From Rhizomys pruinosus (taxonomy: Eukaryota > Chordata > Mammalia > Rodentia > Spalacidae): 64,000 bases of DNA. A program made the position numbers and the translations under genes. The notes beneath the pieces were generated by a model, which saw nothing but the letters and a program-made list of their open reading frames with translations, was not told the origin of the DNA and searched no databases. This document shows positions 35,226 to 46,160 of this stretch, piece after piece (position 1 is the stretch's first letter; each line of letters starts with the position of its first letter). The stretch lies in NCBI GenBank assembly GCA_009823505.1, contig VZQC01000265.1:5080563-5144562 (forward strand). The letters are read 5' to 3'.

Positions 35226-38200
35226 TCATTTGTTTTTCTGGGACTGTGTTACTTCACTTAGCATATCTTCTAGTTCCATCCATTTACCTGCAAAGTTCAT
35301 GATGTCATCTTTCTTTACTGCTGCATAGAACTCCATTGTGTAGATGTACCACATTTTCTCTATCCACTTGTCAGTTGAGGGACACTTGGGTTGGTTCCAG
35401 CTTTTTGCTATTGTGAACAGAGCTGCAATAAACATGGCTGTGCATATATCTCTGCAGTAAGATGAGTCTTGTGGGTATATACCCAGGAGTGGTATGGCTG
35501 GGTCAGGTGGTAAGGTCATTTTGAGTCTTCCAAGGGTTCTCCACACTGCTTTCTGTAGTGGCTGTACAAGTTTACATTCCCACCAGCAATGGATGAGTGT
35601 TCCCCTTTCCCCACAACCTCTCCAGCACTTGGTATCGTTTGTTTTCTTGATCCTGGCCAGTCTTATCAGAGTGAGATGATATCTTAAAGTGGTTTTAATT
35701 TGCATTTCCTTAATTATTAGCTATGTTGAGCATTTTTAAAGATGTTTCTCAGCCATCTCTAATTCCTCACTTTTGAAGTCTCTGTTCAGCTCTTTACTCC
35801 ATCTTTTGAGTGATTCATTTGTTTTCTTCTTTGTTTTTTGAGTAGTTTATATATTCTGGAAATCAATGCTTTGTCAGATGTGTGTGCGGTGAAGGTTCCT
35901 CCCACTCTGTGGGTTTTCTCTTCACTTCCTTGATTGTTTCTTTTGATGTACAGAAGCTTTTGAGTTTAATGAGGTCCCATTTGTCAATTGTCAACCTTAA
36001 TTCTTGTGCAGCTGCTGTCTGATTTAGGAAGTCTTTTCCTACGCCTATGTCTTGTAGTCTGCTGCCAACTTTTTCTTCTATCACCTTCAGAGTTTGGGGT
36101 TTCACAGTTGAGGTCTTTGATCCATCTGGAGTTGACTTTTGTCAGGGCAAGAGGTAGGGATTTAACTTTATTCTTCTACAAGTGGTGATCCAGTTTTGCC
36201 AACACCACTTGCTGAAGATGCTGTCTTTCCTCCATTGTGTCTTCTTGGCCCCCAGGTCAAACATGAGGTGGCTGAAATTGTATGTGCTCAAGTTTGGATC
36301 TTCAGTTTTGTTCCATTGGTCAACAGGTCTGCTTTTTTTTGCTGTTTTTATGACTATAGCCCTGTAGTATAGTTGCAATTCTGGTGTAGAGATCTCCTCT
36401 CTATTGCTCTTTTCACTTAGGGTTGCTTTGGCTATTCGGGGTCTTTTGTTTTTCCAAATGAAATTAAGGACCTTTTTTTTTTTTTTTCCAAGCCTGTGAA
36501 GAAACTATTGGGGATTTTAATTGGGATTGCTGTTAAATCTATATTAGTTTGGGTAGAATGGACATTTTACTATGTTAATTTTCCCGTCCATGAGCATGGG
36601 AGGTCTTTCCCATCTTCTGATGTCTTCTTCAATTTCCTTCTTCAGGGTTTAAGGGTTGTTGTTGTTGTTTTTTTTTTTTTTTTTGTAGAGATCTTTGGTG
36701 TCTTTGGTTAGGTTTGTTCCTAGGTATCTTATTGTTTTTGAGGCTATTGTGAGTGGGAAGGTATCCCTGTATTCCTTCTTCAGTTGCTTGTTGTTGGTGT
36801 AAAGAAAGGCTACTGATTTTTCTAGGTTAATTTTGTATCCTGCCACTTTACTGAAACTCTTAATCATTTCTAGGAGCTTTCTGGTGGGGTTTTTAGCATC
36901 CCTTAGGTAAACAATCATATCATCAGCAAAAAGGGATAGCTTGACTTCCTCTTTTCCAATTAGTACTCCTTTTTTTTTTTTAATTAAAAAAAATTTTTTT
37001 TTATGTGTATGCGTGTACTGTCTGCATGTCGGTCTGTGCACCCGTGTCATGCAATGCCGCGGAGGTCAGAAGAGGGCGTCAGATTTCCCTGGAACTGGAG
37101 TTACAGACGGTTCTCAGCCGCCATGTGGGTGCTGGGGATTGAACCCGGGTCCTCTGCAAGAGCAGTTGGTGCTCTTAACCATTAGGCCATCTCTCCAGTC
37201 CCCCAATTAGTACTCCTTTAATTTCCTTTTCTTGCCTTATTGCCCTAGCATGTGTTTCAAGCATGATATTGAAGAGGAGTAGTGACAGGGGGCAGCCTTG
37301 CTGAGTTCCTACCTTTAAGGGGAATGCTTCCATCTCTTCATTTAGGATGATATTGGCTGTGGGTTTCCTGTATATGGCTTTGATTACATTGAGGAATGAC
37401 CCCTCCAAACCAGTCCCCTATAGGACTTAAGCATGAAGATCCCTGGATTTTGTCATAAGGCTTTTTCTGCATCAATTGAGATGATGGTGTGGTTTTTGTC
37501 TTTCAGTCCATTTATGTGTTTTATGATATTTATTGATTTTTTGTATGTTGAACCATCCCTGCATCTCTGGTATGAATCCAACTTAGTCATGATGGATGAT
37601 CTTTTTGATGTGGGTCTGTATGCAATTTTCAAGTATTTTGTTGAGAATTTTTGAATCTGTGTTTATTAATGAGATCGGTCTATAGTTCTCCTTTTTGGTT
37701 GTATCTTTGCCTGGTTTTGGCTTCATAGAAGGAGTTTGGGAGAGTTCCCTCTGCTTAAATCCTTCTGAACAATTTGAGTAATAATGGTTGTAAGTCTTTC
37801 AGAAATGTTTTATAGAATTCTGCCGTGAAACCATCTGGGCCTGGGCTTTTTTTAGTTGGGAGGTTTCTTATTACATCTTCAATTTCTTCATATATTATGG
37901 GTCTATTTAAGCTGTCCATCTCTTCTTGGTTAAGCTTTGGTGATTCCCAGGATTTCAGACATTTGTCCATTTCTTCTAGGTTTTTAAACTTGGTAGAGTA
38001 TATATAGGTTTTTGAAGAATTCCCATATGGTTGTCTGGATCTTTTCATTGTCTGTTGTGATGTTTCCCCTTTCATCACAAATTCTATTGATTTGGAGTTG
38101 TTCTTTCTTTCTTTTGGTTAACTGGGCTAGAGGTCTGTCTATCTTGTTTATTCTCTTAACCAACTTTTGGATTCATTGATTTTTTTTTTTTGTATTGTTT

Positions 38201-38560
38201 TCTTTGTTTCTATTTCATTGATTATTGCTCTGATTTTTGTTATTTCTTCTTGTCTGTTGCATTTAGGGTTCATCTGTTGTTGCTTCTCAAGTGCTTTTAG
38301 CTGCAGTGTTAGATCATTCACTTGTGCTCTTTCTGTTTTTCTAATGTAGGCACCCAGGGCTATAAACTTCCCTCTTAGGACTGCTTTTAAAGTATCCCAT
38401 AGGTTTTGTTGTGTTGTATTATCATTGTCATTCAACTCCAAGAATGCTTTTTTTTCTTTCTTTATTTCTTCCTTGACCCATTCATTATTCAGGAGAGTGT
38501 TGTTTAGTCTCCATGTGTTCTTGTAGATAGTAGGGCTTATCCTGGTGTTGATATTTGAAC
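35226..38560 (-). pseudogene. L1 ORF2 remnant (reverse transcriptase)
   Basis: The ORF2 protein of L1 nicks target DNA and reverse-transcribes L1 and SINE RNAs. The visible order from the - strand is: linker region (38441-38148, Lys/Gln-rich), RT fingers with KSPGPDGFTAEFY (about 37820), the palm block with ANIILN and QQGCPLS (about 37350), the catalytic FADD motif (about 36920), the region with NFSHLMFDLGAKKTQWRKDS (about 36250), and the C-terminal Cys-rich knuckle [14 protein letters not shown] (about 35610). The frame is broken into at least seven pieces by frameshifts, stops and a B2, so it is dead. Confidence 0.93.
36972..37202 (-). mobile_element. B2 SINE inside L1, perfect target-site duplication
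   Basis: Reverse B2 without the 17-bp duplication. Flanked by ccaattagtactcctt at 36956-36971 and 37203-37218; removing it rejoins the L1 sequence. Confidence 0.97.
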
Positions 38561-38570
38561 AGATGGTTTT

Positions 38571-38715
38571 TAAAATTTTTTATTACATTTATATGTGTGC
38601 ATGCCATGGTTATGTGTGGCAGTCAGAGGGCAGCTTGCAGGAATTGGTTCTCTCCTTCCACCATGTGGTCCCAGGGATCAAACTCAGGCCATCACGCTTG
38701 GCAACAAACCAGCCG
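38571..38715 (-). mobile_element. B3 SINE
   Basis: Reverse B3: ggaattggttctctccttcc, catgtggtcccagggatcaa. Directly abuts the L1 5' truncation point. Confidence 0.75.
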
Positions 38716-38896
38716 TGATGTTTGAGTGACTCAAAATTAAATTCTTTTGTGGACACATGTAAATGTGTAGTTTTTCTTGAAGGAATTTATAGGTTAGTAA
38801 TTTATGTATTTCCATGATTAAAATACAATTGTAGTTTCTAAGTTAAATGAATATGAATATTTAAAATTCTCTCTTTGTAGTTATTTCTGTATGTTT

Positions 38897-39054
38897 TCTT
38901 TTTTGGGGGGGTGTCTTTTCAAGACAGGGTCTCCCTGTAGCCCCAGCTGTCCTGGAACTTGCTCTGTAGACCAGGCTGGCCTTGAACTCACAAACACCTG
39001 CCTGCTTCTGCCTCCCAAATGCTAGGATTAAAGGTGTGTGCCACCACACGTGGC
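38897..39054 (-). mobile_element. B1 SINE
   Basis: Complete reverse B1. Confidence 0.92.
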
Positions 39055-39124
39055 AAATTTTCTAACAGCTTTTTAGTACTAGATCAGTTCTCTAGCTGTC
39101 AAAAAATACAGTAAAATTAGAATT

Positions 39125-39203
39125 ATAGACTGTGGATATAACTCATTAGTAAGCCTTTGCTTACAGTGTGTGAGGGTCTGGGCTTAGTCCCCGGCACTGA
39201 GAG
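39125..39203 (+). mobile_element. ID-like SINE, degraded
   Basis: gatataactcattagtaagc, then gggcttagtccccggcact. Confidence 0.5.
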
Positions 39204-39527
39204 CAAGGAGAGGGGGGAAAGTAAGGGAGAGCATGAATGTAAGAGTGTGTAGATATCTGTAAATGCAGCATCACGTTGTACAGGAGTTGTTTCCTTGTTG
39301 AGGTAGCAGTTTTAATTCTATGTTTAATGTCAGAAGATTTTAGGAATTTTTTTGTAGAATAGTTTTTTTATTGATAATGAAATCATCCTGGGTCAAGCCA
39401 CCAGATCTACTCAGAAAATGTGTGGGTGACAGAGTGCATCCGTTTGCATTTGTAGTGAGTGAGTGCAGCTTGCCAGTTTTCTTTGTCCCCTTTTCAGACC
39501 CAACTGTGAAGTGCTTATGTTAAGTTT

Positions 39528-39611
39528 GCAAAATGATAATAGTTATTCTTTTTCCATAAAATGATAATAGTTATTCTTTTTCCATAAAATGATAATAGTT
39601 ATTCTTTTTCC
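39528..39611. repeat. 28-bp tandem triplication
   Basis: Three almost identical units containing gataatagttattctttttc. Confidence 0.95.
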
Positions 39612-39614
39612 ATT

Positions 39615-39770
39615 TTGCAACTTCTAGCTATATGACTTGATATTTCTAAACCTTAAGTTTCTTATTTTAAAATGAGAATAATACTACCAAACTTATGTCA
39701 TAGGATTCTTGAAAAGATTAGAAGTAATGTGTAAAACTGCTTGGCATGGAATAGATATTTAATCAAAGCC
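39615..39770 (+). mobile_element. MIR remnant
   Basis: ttctagctatatgacttgat, ctaaaccttaagtttcttat, aatgagaataatactacc in MIR order. Confidence 0.55.
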
Positions 39771-40128
39771 AGCTGTTTTTGTTAAATTTGTTTTTTCTGC
39801 CAGTCTTAGGAGGGAGGAAGTACCTCACCTTTCTGGCTCTGTTTACATGAAGTAATAGAAATGGAAATGAGCACCATGGCTTGTGGAGGGAGACTGGTAG
39901 ACAGTCCTTGTGTTAGGAATGGCATGTGCCACATGAGAAAGTTCAGAAGATAAAGCATAGGCTATATTATATTGACTGGTATATAAGCTTTAGCATAGTT
40001 GGAAAATATGGAGGCAATAAGGACATGGCTTATTTGGGGCTAGAATTTGTAAGCTATTGAATGCTGGGTTGAGAAGTGAAGACTTGATTCTGTACATAAG
40101 AAGTTTTAATATAAAGAATATTACTTGA

Positions 40129-40382
40129 GGGCTGGAGAGATGGCCTAGCGGTTAAGAGCGCCGACCGCTCTTACAGAGGACCCAGGTTCGATCCCCAGCA
40201 CCCACATGGCGGCTGAGAGCCGTCTGAAACTCCAATTCCAGGAGAACTCCAGTTCCAGGGGAATCCGAGACCCTCTTCTGACCTCCGCGGCATTGCACGA
40301 CACGGGTGCACAAACCTGCATGCAGACAGTACATTGATACACATACCGAAATAAATAAAATAAAATAAAAATTAAAAAAAAA
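40129..40382 (+). mobile_element. B2 SINE, 17-bp-duplication subfamily
   Basis: Complete copy with intact A and B boxes. Flanked by aaagaatattacttga at 40113-40128 and 40383-40398. Confidence 0.97.
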
Positions 40383-40398
40383 AAAGAATATTACTTGA

Positions 40399-40859
40399 TA
40401 AGAGCATGTATCAAAATGTAGATAGATCTGGTTGCGGAGTCCACAGTGAATCAAGAAAGGAAAAGATAGGAGATAAGGAGGCTTATTTAATTTAACAACA
40501 TGGGTAAGGCAAGATCTAAGTGGAGACCATCAGGGAAGGTCTTGAGGGGAGTTGCTATGAGTCACTGTTGTAAAGATCTGTGTGCCAATTTGAAGATGGA
40601 ATTCAAAAGAAATGCTATGACTTTAAGATCAAGGTACATGGAATTAGGCCACCTTCGAGAGAAAACAGGATTCAGTGCACTTGGTTGTTACTGCCTTAAA
40701 CACAAAAGGGAAAGATTGCTGTCATGCCACCAGCGTACATTTGTTTTTTTAATGTATACAGTTTCCTGAAGAAATTTTATTTAGCACTATAAATTTTTAG
40801 TTAATAGGGATTCTTAGTTCTGTATTTTATATTCTGGAGCTATCAAAAAACTCTATTGT
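40399..40859. other. Non-repetitive interval, no gene seen
   Basis: A 89-codon frame (40500-40769) has no recognisable domain and no splice context. Confidence 0.4.
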
Positions 40860-41098
40860 GGGCTGGAGAGATGGCCTAGCGGTTAAGAGCACCAACTGCT
40901 CTTGCAGAGGACCCGGGTTTGATCCCCAGCACCCTCATGGCAGCTGAGAACCTTCTGTAACTCCAATTCCAGGAGAACTCCAGTTCCAGGGGAATCTGAC
41001 ACCCTCTTCTGACCTCCGTGGCATTGCACGACACGGGTGCACAAACCTACATGCAGACAGTACATTCATACACATAAATAAATAAAATAAAAAAAAAC
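40860..41098 (+). mobile_element. B2 SINE, 17-bp-duplication subfamily
   Basis: Complete copy with the duplicated aactcca-ttccagg units. Imperfect flanks aaaaaactctattgt and aaaaaaactattgt. Confidence 0.94.
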
Positions 41099-41348
41099 TT
41101 AAAAAAACTATTGTAAGGTGAAATTCATGATCATAGGTTTTTGTCACAAATTCTGCTAGACTTGGAAAACATAAGTGACCAGAGGTGATACATGAAGCTT
41201 CATGTTTGTTGGGCAGTTTAGATGTTGAATGCAGGGAAAGACCAAGCAACAACAATAAAGGGAAATTGAGTGTATGATCTTTAGAAAAAATAGTGCTTGT
41301 AGTGTTCTTTCTGTCTTTTTAAATTTTTCCTGGTTTAAAAAAGACCTT

Positions 41349-41487
41349 GCCAGGTGTGGTGGTGCATGCTTTTAATCCCGGGGAGGCAGAGGCAGGTGGA
41401 TCTATGTGAGCTCCAGGCCAGCTGGGACTAAAGGGAGACCCTGTGTCAAAAAGACCCAAATAAATAAATAAATAAATAAATAAATAT
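41349..41487 (+). mobile_element. B1 SINE with internal deletions, (AAAT)n tail
   Basis: About 10 bp (agcactcggg) are missing after taatcccg, as is part of the gttcaaggccagcctggtct block. Tail is an AAAT run. Confidence 0.85.
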
Positions 41488-41562
41488 CTTATCAATGCCA
41501 GTTTCAGTCATTCAGTACCTGACTCTAGCCCTGCCCTTTATCCATTTGGCTGAAAAATATAT

Positions 41563-41598
41563 CGGTGCTCTTAACCGCTAGGCTATCCCTCCAGCCCT
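41563..41598 (-). mobile_element. B2 5' head only
   Basis: The first 36 bases of a duplication-type B2 (tcttaaccgctaggctatc to ccagccc) with no body or tail. Confidence 0.8.
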
Positions 41599-42098
41599 GA
41601 AGAAATTGTTAGAGAGTTGTGTCTATTGCTTTTTTACAAATACTCTTTTCGTATGTGAAACTGCAGAATTTCAGATCTTAACTAGATGATATTTCATTTA
41701 CTCAAATATTCAAAATAGTGATTTAATGTTACACACTGTTAAGAGGCCAGCTAAGAGTGTTTTGAATAGGTTTGAGGACATTTTTTGCTTGTTTCAACAG
41801 AAATCACAACAATGATGATTCTCCTATGACTGACTGATCATTCTTTCTTCTTCCATTCTACAACAGTAGCTAAGAGAGCCATGTCTTCCCCAGATTGGGC
41901 CATTCTGGTACTGTTTCTATGATAGCTGGTATCCTACATTCTTAGAAACCGCCATGAGTTTGATTGGGAAAAAGAAATTATTAGATTAAGTAGCTACCAC
42001 TTCTAACATATCACACATTAAAAAAAGAAAGTAGCTACCACTTCATGATATACTGTTGTAATTATTCAATTTAATTTTTTGTTTTTGTTTAATTTTTT
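41599..42098. other. Non-repetitive interval, no gene seen
   Basis: Contains a local direct repeat (agtagctaccacttc, about 41988 and 42031). No gene evidence. Confidence 0.4.
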
Positions 42099-42353
42099 TT
42101 TAATTAAAAAAAAATTTTTTTTTAATTTATTTTTGTATGTGTATGAATGTACTGTCTGCATGTAGGTCTGTGCACCCGTGTCGTGCAATGCTGCGGAGGT
42201 CAGAAGAGGGTCTCGGATTCCCCTGGAACTGGAGTTCTCCTGGAATTGGAGTTACAGACGGTTCTCAGCCGCCATGTGGGTGCTGGGGATCGAACCCGGG
42301 TCCTCTGCAAGAGCAGTTGGTGCTCTTAACCGCTAGGCTATCTCTCCAGCCCC
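42099..42353 (-). mobile_element. B2 SINE, 17-bp-duplication subfamily
   Basis: Complete reverse copy flanked by ttgtttaatttttt at 42085-42098 and 42354-42367. Confidence 0.96.
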
Positions 42354-42367
42354 TTGTTTAATTTTTT

Positions 42368-42478
42368 AAGAGACAGTGTCACTATGTTTCTCAGGTGGCC
42401 CCAACTTCCTGGACTCACATGATTCTCCTGCCGCAGCCTCTGAGTAACTGGGACTTCAGGTGGTGTTGCCAGTGTCAG
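42368..42478 (-). mobile_element. Old 7SL-derived SINE
   Basis: agagacagtgtcactatgtt and ctgccgcagcctctgagtaa resemble an early 7SL monomer in reverse. Confidence 0.45.
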
Positions 42479-42779
42479 GCTTATTTGTTCAGTTGACATG
42501 AAGTGATGTATTAAATATGTGAAATAAGAATAACTTTCATACCTTTGTATGCCAAAAGATCAAAGAAAATGAGTTGATAGGGAACAGATCACATAGGTCC
42601 ATGGGAAATTGTTTGGATTTTGTTGTAATAATTTAAAGGAAAGACACTACATACCATTACTTTTCTGTAGAGATAAATATATGTAACTTGAATTTGAAGG
42701 CAGTGTTGCTAAGAATACTGGCTGAAAGCAAATCAGGGTAAAGAGTAGTTACTTTTTTAACACTGTGGTGGGGGGTTGG

Positions 42780-43030
42780 GGGGACTGGCTGGCATGCACG
42801 AGGACAACCTCAGGTGTTGGTCCTCATCTTCCACCTTTTTTGGGGATAGAGTTTTCTTGTTTGCCACTGTATACCCTCAGGTTTCTGTGGAGTCTCCTGT
42901 CTCTGCTGTAGGGGCACTGGGGTTCTGGACACATTACCAAGTCCAGCATTATGTGGGTTCTGGGGATTCAGACTCAGGTCCTCTCCCTTGCCCAACATCT
43001 TTACCTACTGAACCATCTCCCCAGTCCAGT
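42780..43030 (-). mobile_element. B4-like composite SINE
   Basis: Degraded middle followed by attcagactcaggtcctctc and gaaccatctccccagtcc. Confidence 0.5.
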
Positions 43031-43740
43031 ATTTCTGTAGATCCAGCATCACTGTTTACCCAGGATTACAGAGATAAGAACTAAATTATTTTTAGTTTTA
43101 TAAAAAGTCTAATAAAATTGTATATTCCTAGTTTTATGCAGGCATGAAAGAGATTGCATATCTTCCCTTTGACCAATAATTATGTAAGACTCGCAAGTCT
43201 TTGGGCATAATTTCTACAACCTATTATAAGTTCTTGTGATTTGTATGTTAGTAAAATGTGAAGTATTGTGCTTGTCCTTTGGTCTACTGTTGACTTGGGG
43301 GGTAGATTGTGAAGTGGCAGAGTGAATGTGCATGCCTAGCATGCAATTGAGAACTGAGTTTGATCTCCAGTGTGAGGGGGAAATGTGTTCATGCTGGGGA
43401 GAACCTAGTATTGAGTTACGGTAGTTTTTAAGTCTGAAAATTTGAGAAGTCTGATTATCCTTTATTTACCTGATTAATAAAATATCAGTGTACTTTGTAC
43501 AAAAAGCTCTTTAAAGATTTGGAATCCATGGAGAATAAAAGGTTTTTTCATAGAAAGGTTAGAAACCACTGATAAATTTTGTAATCTCCAGTGTGACTTA
43601 GAGAAGAGAACTAATATTTCTTTGAAGGTAGACTCCTTAACATAATATCCCACTTAAGTTGCACGAGAAACCTCTGAAGTTGATACTGGTATTGCCCTAT
43701 TTTTACAGGTGATAAAACTAAAGGTAATTGTATGCTCTAT
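43031..43740. other. Mostly non-repetitive interval
   Basis: An ID-like remnant lies at about 43300-43380. No gene evidence. Confidence 0.4.
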
Positions 43741-43762
43741 AAAAATTCACAGTATATATATT

Positions 43763-44026
43763 GGGCTGGAGAGATGGCTCAGTGGTTAAGAGCACTGACT
43801 GCTCTTGCAGAGGACCCAGGTTCGATTCCCAGCACCCACATGGTGGCTAAGAACTGTCTTAGGCCTGGCTTGGTGGCACGTGCCTTTAATTCCAGCATGG
43901 GGGCCGGGGGACAGTGGTAGAGGCAGAGGCAGGCAGATCTCTGTGAGTTCAAGGCCAGCCTGCCTGGTCTACATAGTTCCAGGCCAGCTGGAACTAAAGG
44001 GAGACCCTGTCTCAAAAAGAAAAAAG
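43763..44026 (+). mobile_element. Fused SINE: B2 head joined to B1, copy A
   Basis: The first 99 bp are a B2 head (43763-43861) with both Pol III boxes (tggctcagtgg, ggttcgattcc). After cacatggtggctaagaactg it switches to a B1 that begins ggcctggcttggtggc (43862) and ends in an A-rich tail. The B2 3' half is absent. The unit is flanked by the 18-bp aaaaattcacagtatata at 43741-43758 and 44027-44044, which indicates that the fused sequence was inserted as one piece. Copy B is at 49416 with almost the same junction. Confidence 0.82.
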
Positions 44027-44044
44027 AAAAATTCACAGTATATA

Positions 44045-44195
44045 GCTGGGTGTGTTGGCACACCCCTTTAATCTTAGCACCTGGGAGGCAGAGGCAGGCA
44101 GATCTCTGTGAGTTCAAGGCCAGTCTGGTCTACATAGAGAGTTCCGGACAGCTGTGACTACAGAGAAACCCTGTCTCAAAAAGACAAAAAAAAAA
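44045..44195 (+). mobile_element. B1 SINE at a reused target site
   Basis: Complete B1 between a second and a third copy of the same target sequence (aaaaattcacagtat at 44027-44041 and 44196-44210). Confidence 0.93.
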
Positions 44196-44544
44196 AAAAA
44201 TTCACAGTATAATCATGCTAATACAAATTTTCTGCAACACGAAGTAGAACATAGGTGATCAATAAATGTTTGTATCTTGCTTATAAGTGTGAATAAGTGA
44301 GAGAGATAACTATCTCTATCCCAATAACCCTTTCTTCAGTACACTGTACCATTTTCCTGTTAGATGAATCTAGAAAGTTCCTTTGGAAATAGTTAGGTGG
44401 CTTCAGCTTTCATTTATTTCCTCTGTTAAACCCCAGTGAGATTTAAGTTACTTATAATAAATCACACTATAAAAATCATAAGGATGGCAGTATAGATCAG
44501 ATATTTACAAAATGTCATTTTGTTTTGTTTTTATTTAATTATTT

Positions 44545-44688
44545 TTTTGAACTTTTTGAGACAGGGTCTCCTTGTAGCCCCAGCTGGCCTGGAGCTCGCT
44601 ATGTAGACCAGGCTGGCCTTGAACTCACAGATCCACCTGCCTCTGCCTCCTGAGTGCTGGGATTAAAGGTGCACCACCCTGCCTAGCC
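44545..44688 (-). mobile_element. B1 SINE
   Basis: Reverse B1 with small deletions (tcacagatccacc, ggtgcaccaccc). Confidence 0.88.
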
Positions 44689-44691
44689 AGG

Positions 44692-44800
44692 CTGTTTTTA
44701 TGACTATAGTCCTCTAACATAGTTTGAAGTCTGGTATAGTAATCCCCCCCCTTCCCCCATTGCTTTTTTTGCTCAGGGTTTGGCTATGGGGTCTTTTGTT
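44692..44800 (-). mobile_element. L1 ORF2 fragment
   Basis: gctgtttttatgactatagt and the following sequence match the L1 at about 36340-36450 in reverse. Confidence 0.7.
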
Positions 44801-44810
44801 CAGACTGCTT

Positions 44811-44918
44811 TCTTTTTTTTTAATGTATTCTGTTATGGTTCATACTGCGATGGCAAGTGTACCCTGCGTGCAACGCCGCGGAGGTCAGAAGAGGGTCTCG
44901 GATTCCCCTGGAACTGTC
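44811..44918 (-). mobile_element. B2 SINE, 5'-truncated
   Basis: Reverse B2 3' half (caacgccgcggaggtcagaa, ggattcccctggaactg) cut off at the B2 middle. The tail side is diverged. Confidence 0.7.
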
Positions 44919-45112
44919 TTTCTTATACAATACACATCAACCTGCCCAGGGGTGGCCCGGCCCGCAGTGGGTTGGGCCCTCCCACATTGCTAACTATCAA
45001 GAAAATGCCCCACAGGCCAGTCCAAGGGAAGCAATTCCTCAGTTGAGGCTCCCTCAACCCATGTGTGTCAAGTTGCTCCTAAAGCTATCCAGCACAATAG
45101 GTCTGTAAAATT
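44919..45112. repeat. Rodent interspersed repeat, unnamed
   Basis: cctgcccaggggtggcccgg, gttgggccctcccac, agaaaatgccccacaggcc and gtgtcaagttg are hallmarks of a common rodent repeat. Confidence 0.6.
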
Positions 45113-45489
45113 CTAACTTTAGTCTCAGACAACCCAAAATAAAATTTAAAATATATTCCTTCCTCATGAAAATTCCTCATTTATTGCACTCCCAACTCAA
45201 ACTAGTGCGACAGAGTGCATACATCCTAAATTGTGAACACTGGTAATGCTACAAATGGCAGGTGCAGCAACTCCTTTCTGAAGGTCTCACTAAGCTACTA
45301 TGCCCATTCAGTGTCCTACCTCCTTCAACATCAGCTTACCCGCTTTGACCTTCACTTTCATTTCTCTTTTGTAAAAATCAATTTTTTTAATCTAAAATGT
45401 AGCAAAGTAACTTTCCTGTGTCCTGTGTTCTCCTGTGGTAATCCCTTTACTTTTTCAACCTTCCTCCAGGGCAATTTATTTTAATTTCT
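45113..45489. other. Non-repetitive interval, no gene seen
   Basis: No repeat or motif recognised up to the B2 target-site duplication. Confidence 0.4.
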
Positions 45490-45735
45490 TTTTTTTAATT
45501 AATTTTATTTATTTCTGTATGTGTATGAATGTACTGCCTGCATGCAAGTTTGTGCACCCGTGTCCTGCAATGCCGAGGAGGTCAGAAGAGGGCGTCGGAT
45601 TCCCCTGGAACTGGAATTCTCCTGGAATTGGAGTTTCAGACGGTTTTCGGCCGCCATGTGGGTGCTGGGGATCGAACCCGGGTCCTATGTAAGAGCAGTC
45701 GGTGCTCTTAACCGCTAGGCCATCTCTCCAGCCCC
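45490..45735 (-). mobile_element. B2 SINE, 17-bp-duplication subfamily
   Basis: Complete reverse copy flanked by the 17-bp aatttattttaatttct at 45473-45489 and 45736-45752. Confidence 0.97.
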
Positions 45736-45780
45736 AATTTATTTTAATTTCTAAGGGGCATCCATTCCTATATTTAAAAT

Positions 45781-45935
45781 AGGTCTGGCGTGGTGGTGTA
45801 CAACTTTAACCCAGCACTGAGAAGACTGAGGCAGGCAGATCTCAGTGAGTTCAAGGCCAGTCTATTCTACATAGGGAGTTCCAGGACAGCTGGGGCTATA
45901 CAGTGAGACCCTATCTCAAATATCCCCCCCAAAAA
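45781..45935 (+). mobile_element. B1 SINE
   Basis: Complete forward B1. Flanks tatttaaaata / tatttaaataa. Confidence 0.88.
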
Positions 45936-46012
45936 AAGATATTTAAATAATGGTAAACTTAAATTTACTAAGATGTTAATCTGAAGGATAACACATGTTT
46001 TAAAAATGTTTA

Positions 46013-46160
46013 GCTGGGCATGGTGGTGCACACCTTTAATCCCAGCACTCCGGAGGCGGAGGCAGGCAGATCTCTGTGAGTGTACCAGCCTGGTCTACAT
46101 AGTGAGTTCCAAGCCAGCTGGGGCTACAGGGAGACCCTGTCTCAAAGTGGGGGGGGGGGA
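46013..46160 (+). mobile_element. B1 SINE
   Basis: Complete forward B1; the tail start has become a G run (about 46147-46158). Flanks share atgtttag. Confidence 0.9.

Larger units (their letters stand above)
34985..38570 (-). mobile_element. L1 LINE, 5'-truncated, antisense
   Basis: Read on the - strand: ORF2 from between the endonuclease and reverse transcriptase domains to the C-terminus, then a 3' UTR with a G-rich tract and an A-rich end at 34985. ORF1 and the endonuclease domain are absent, as is usual for 5'-truncated copies. A B2 with its target-site duplication is inserted at 36972-37202. Confidence 0.93.

Noticed and set aside
40129..40220. tRNA gene suggested by A and B boxes
   Set aside because: These boxes belong to the tRNA-derived head of B2 SINEs; no cloverleaf acceptor or anticodon arms of a real tRNA gene are present.
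40500..40769. 89-codon open frame after a B2
   Set aside because: No similarity that I recognise and no context for an exon.
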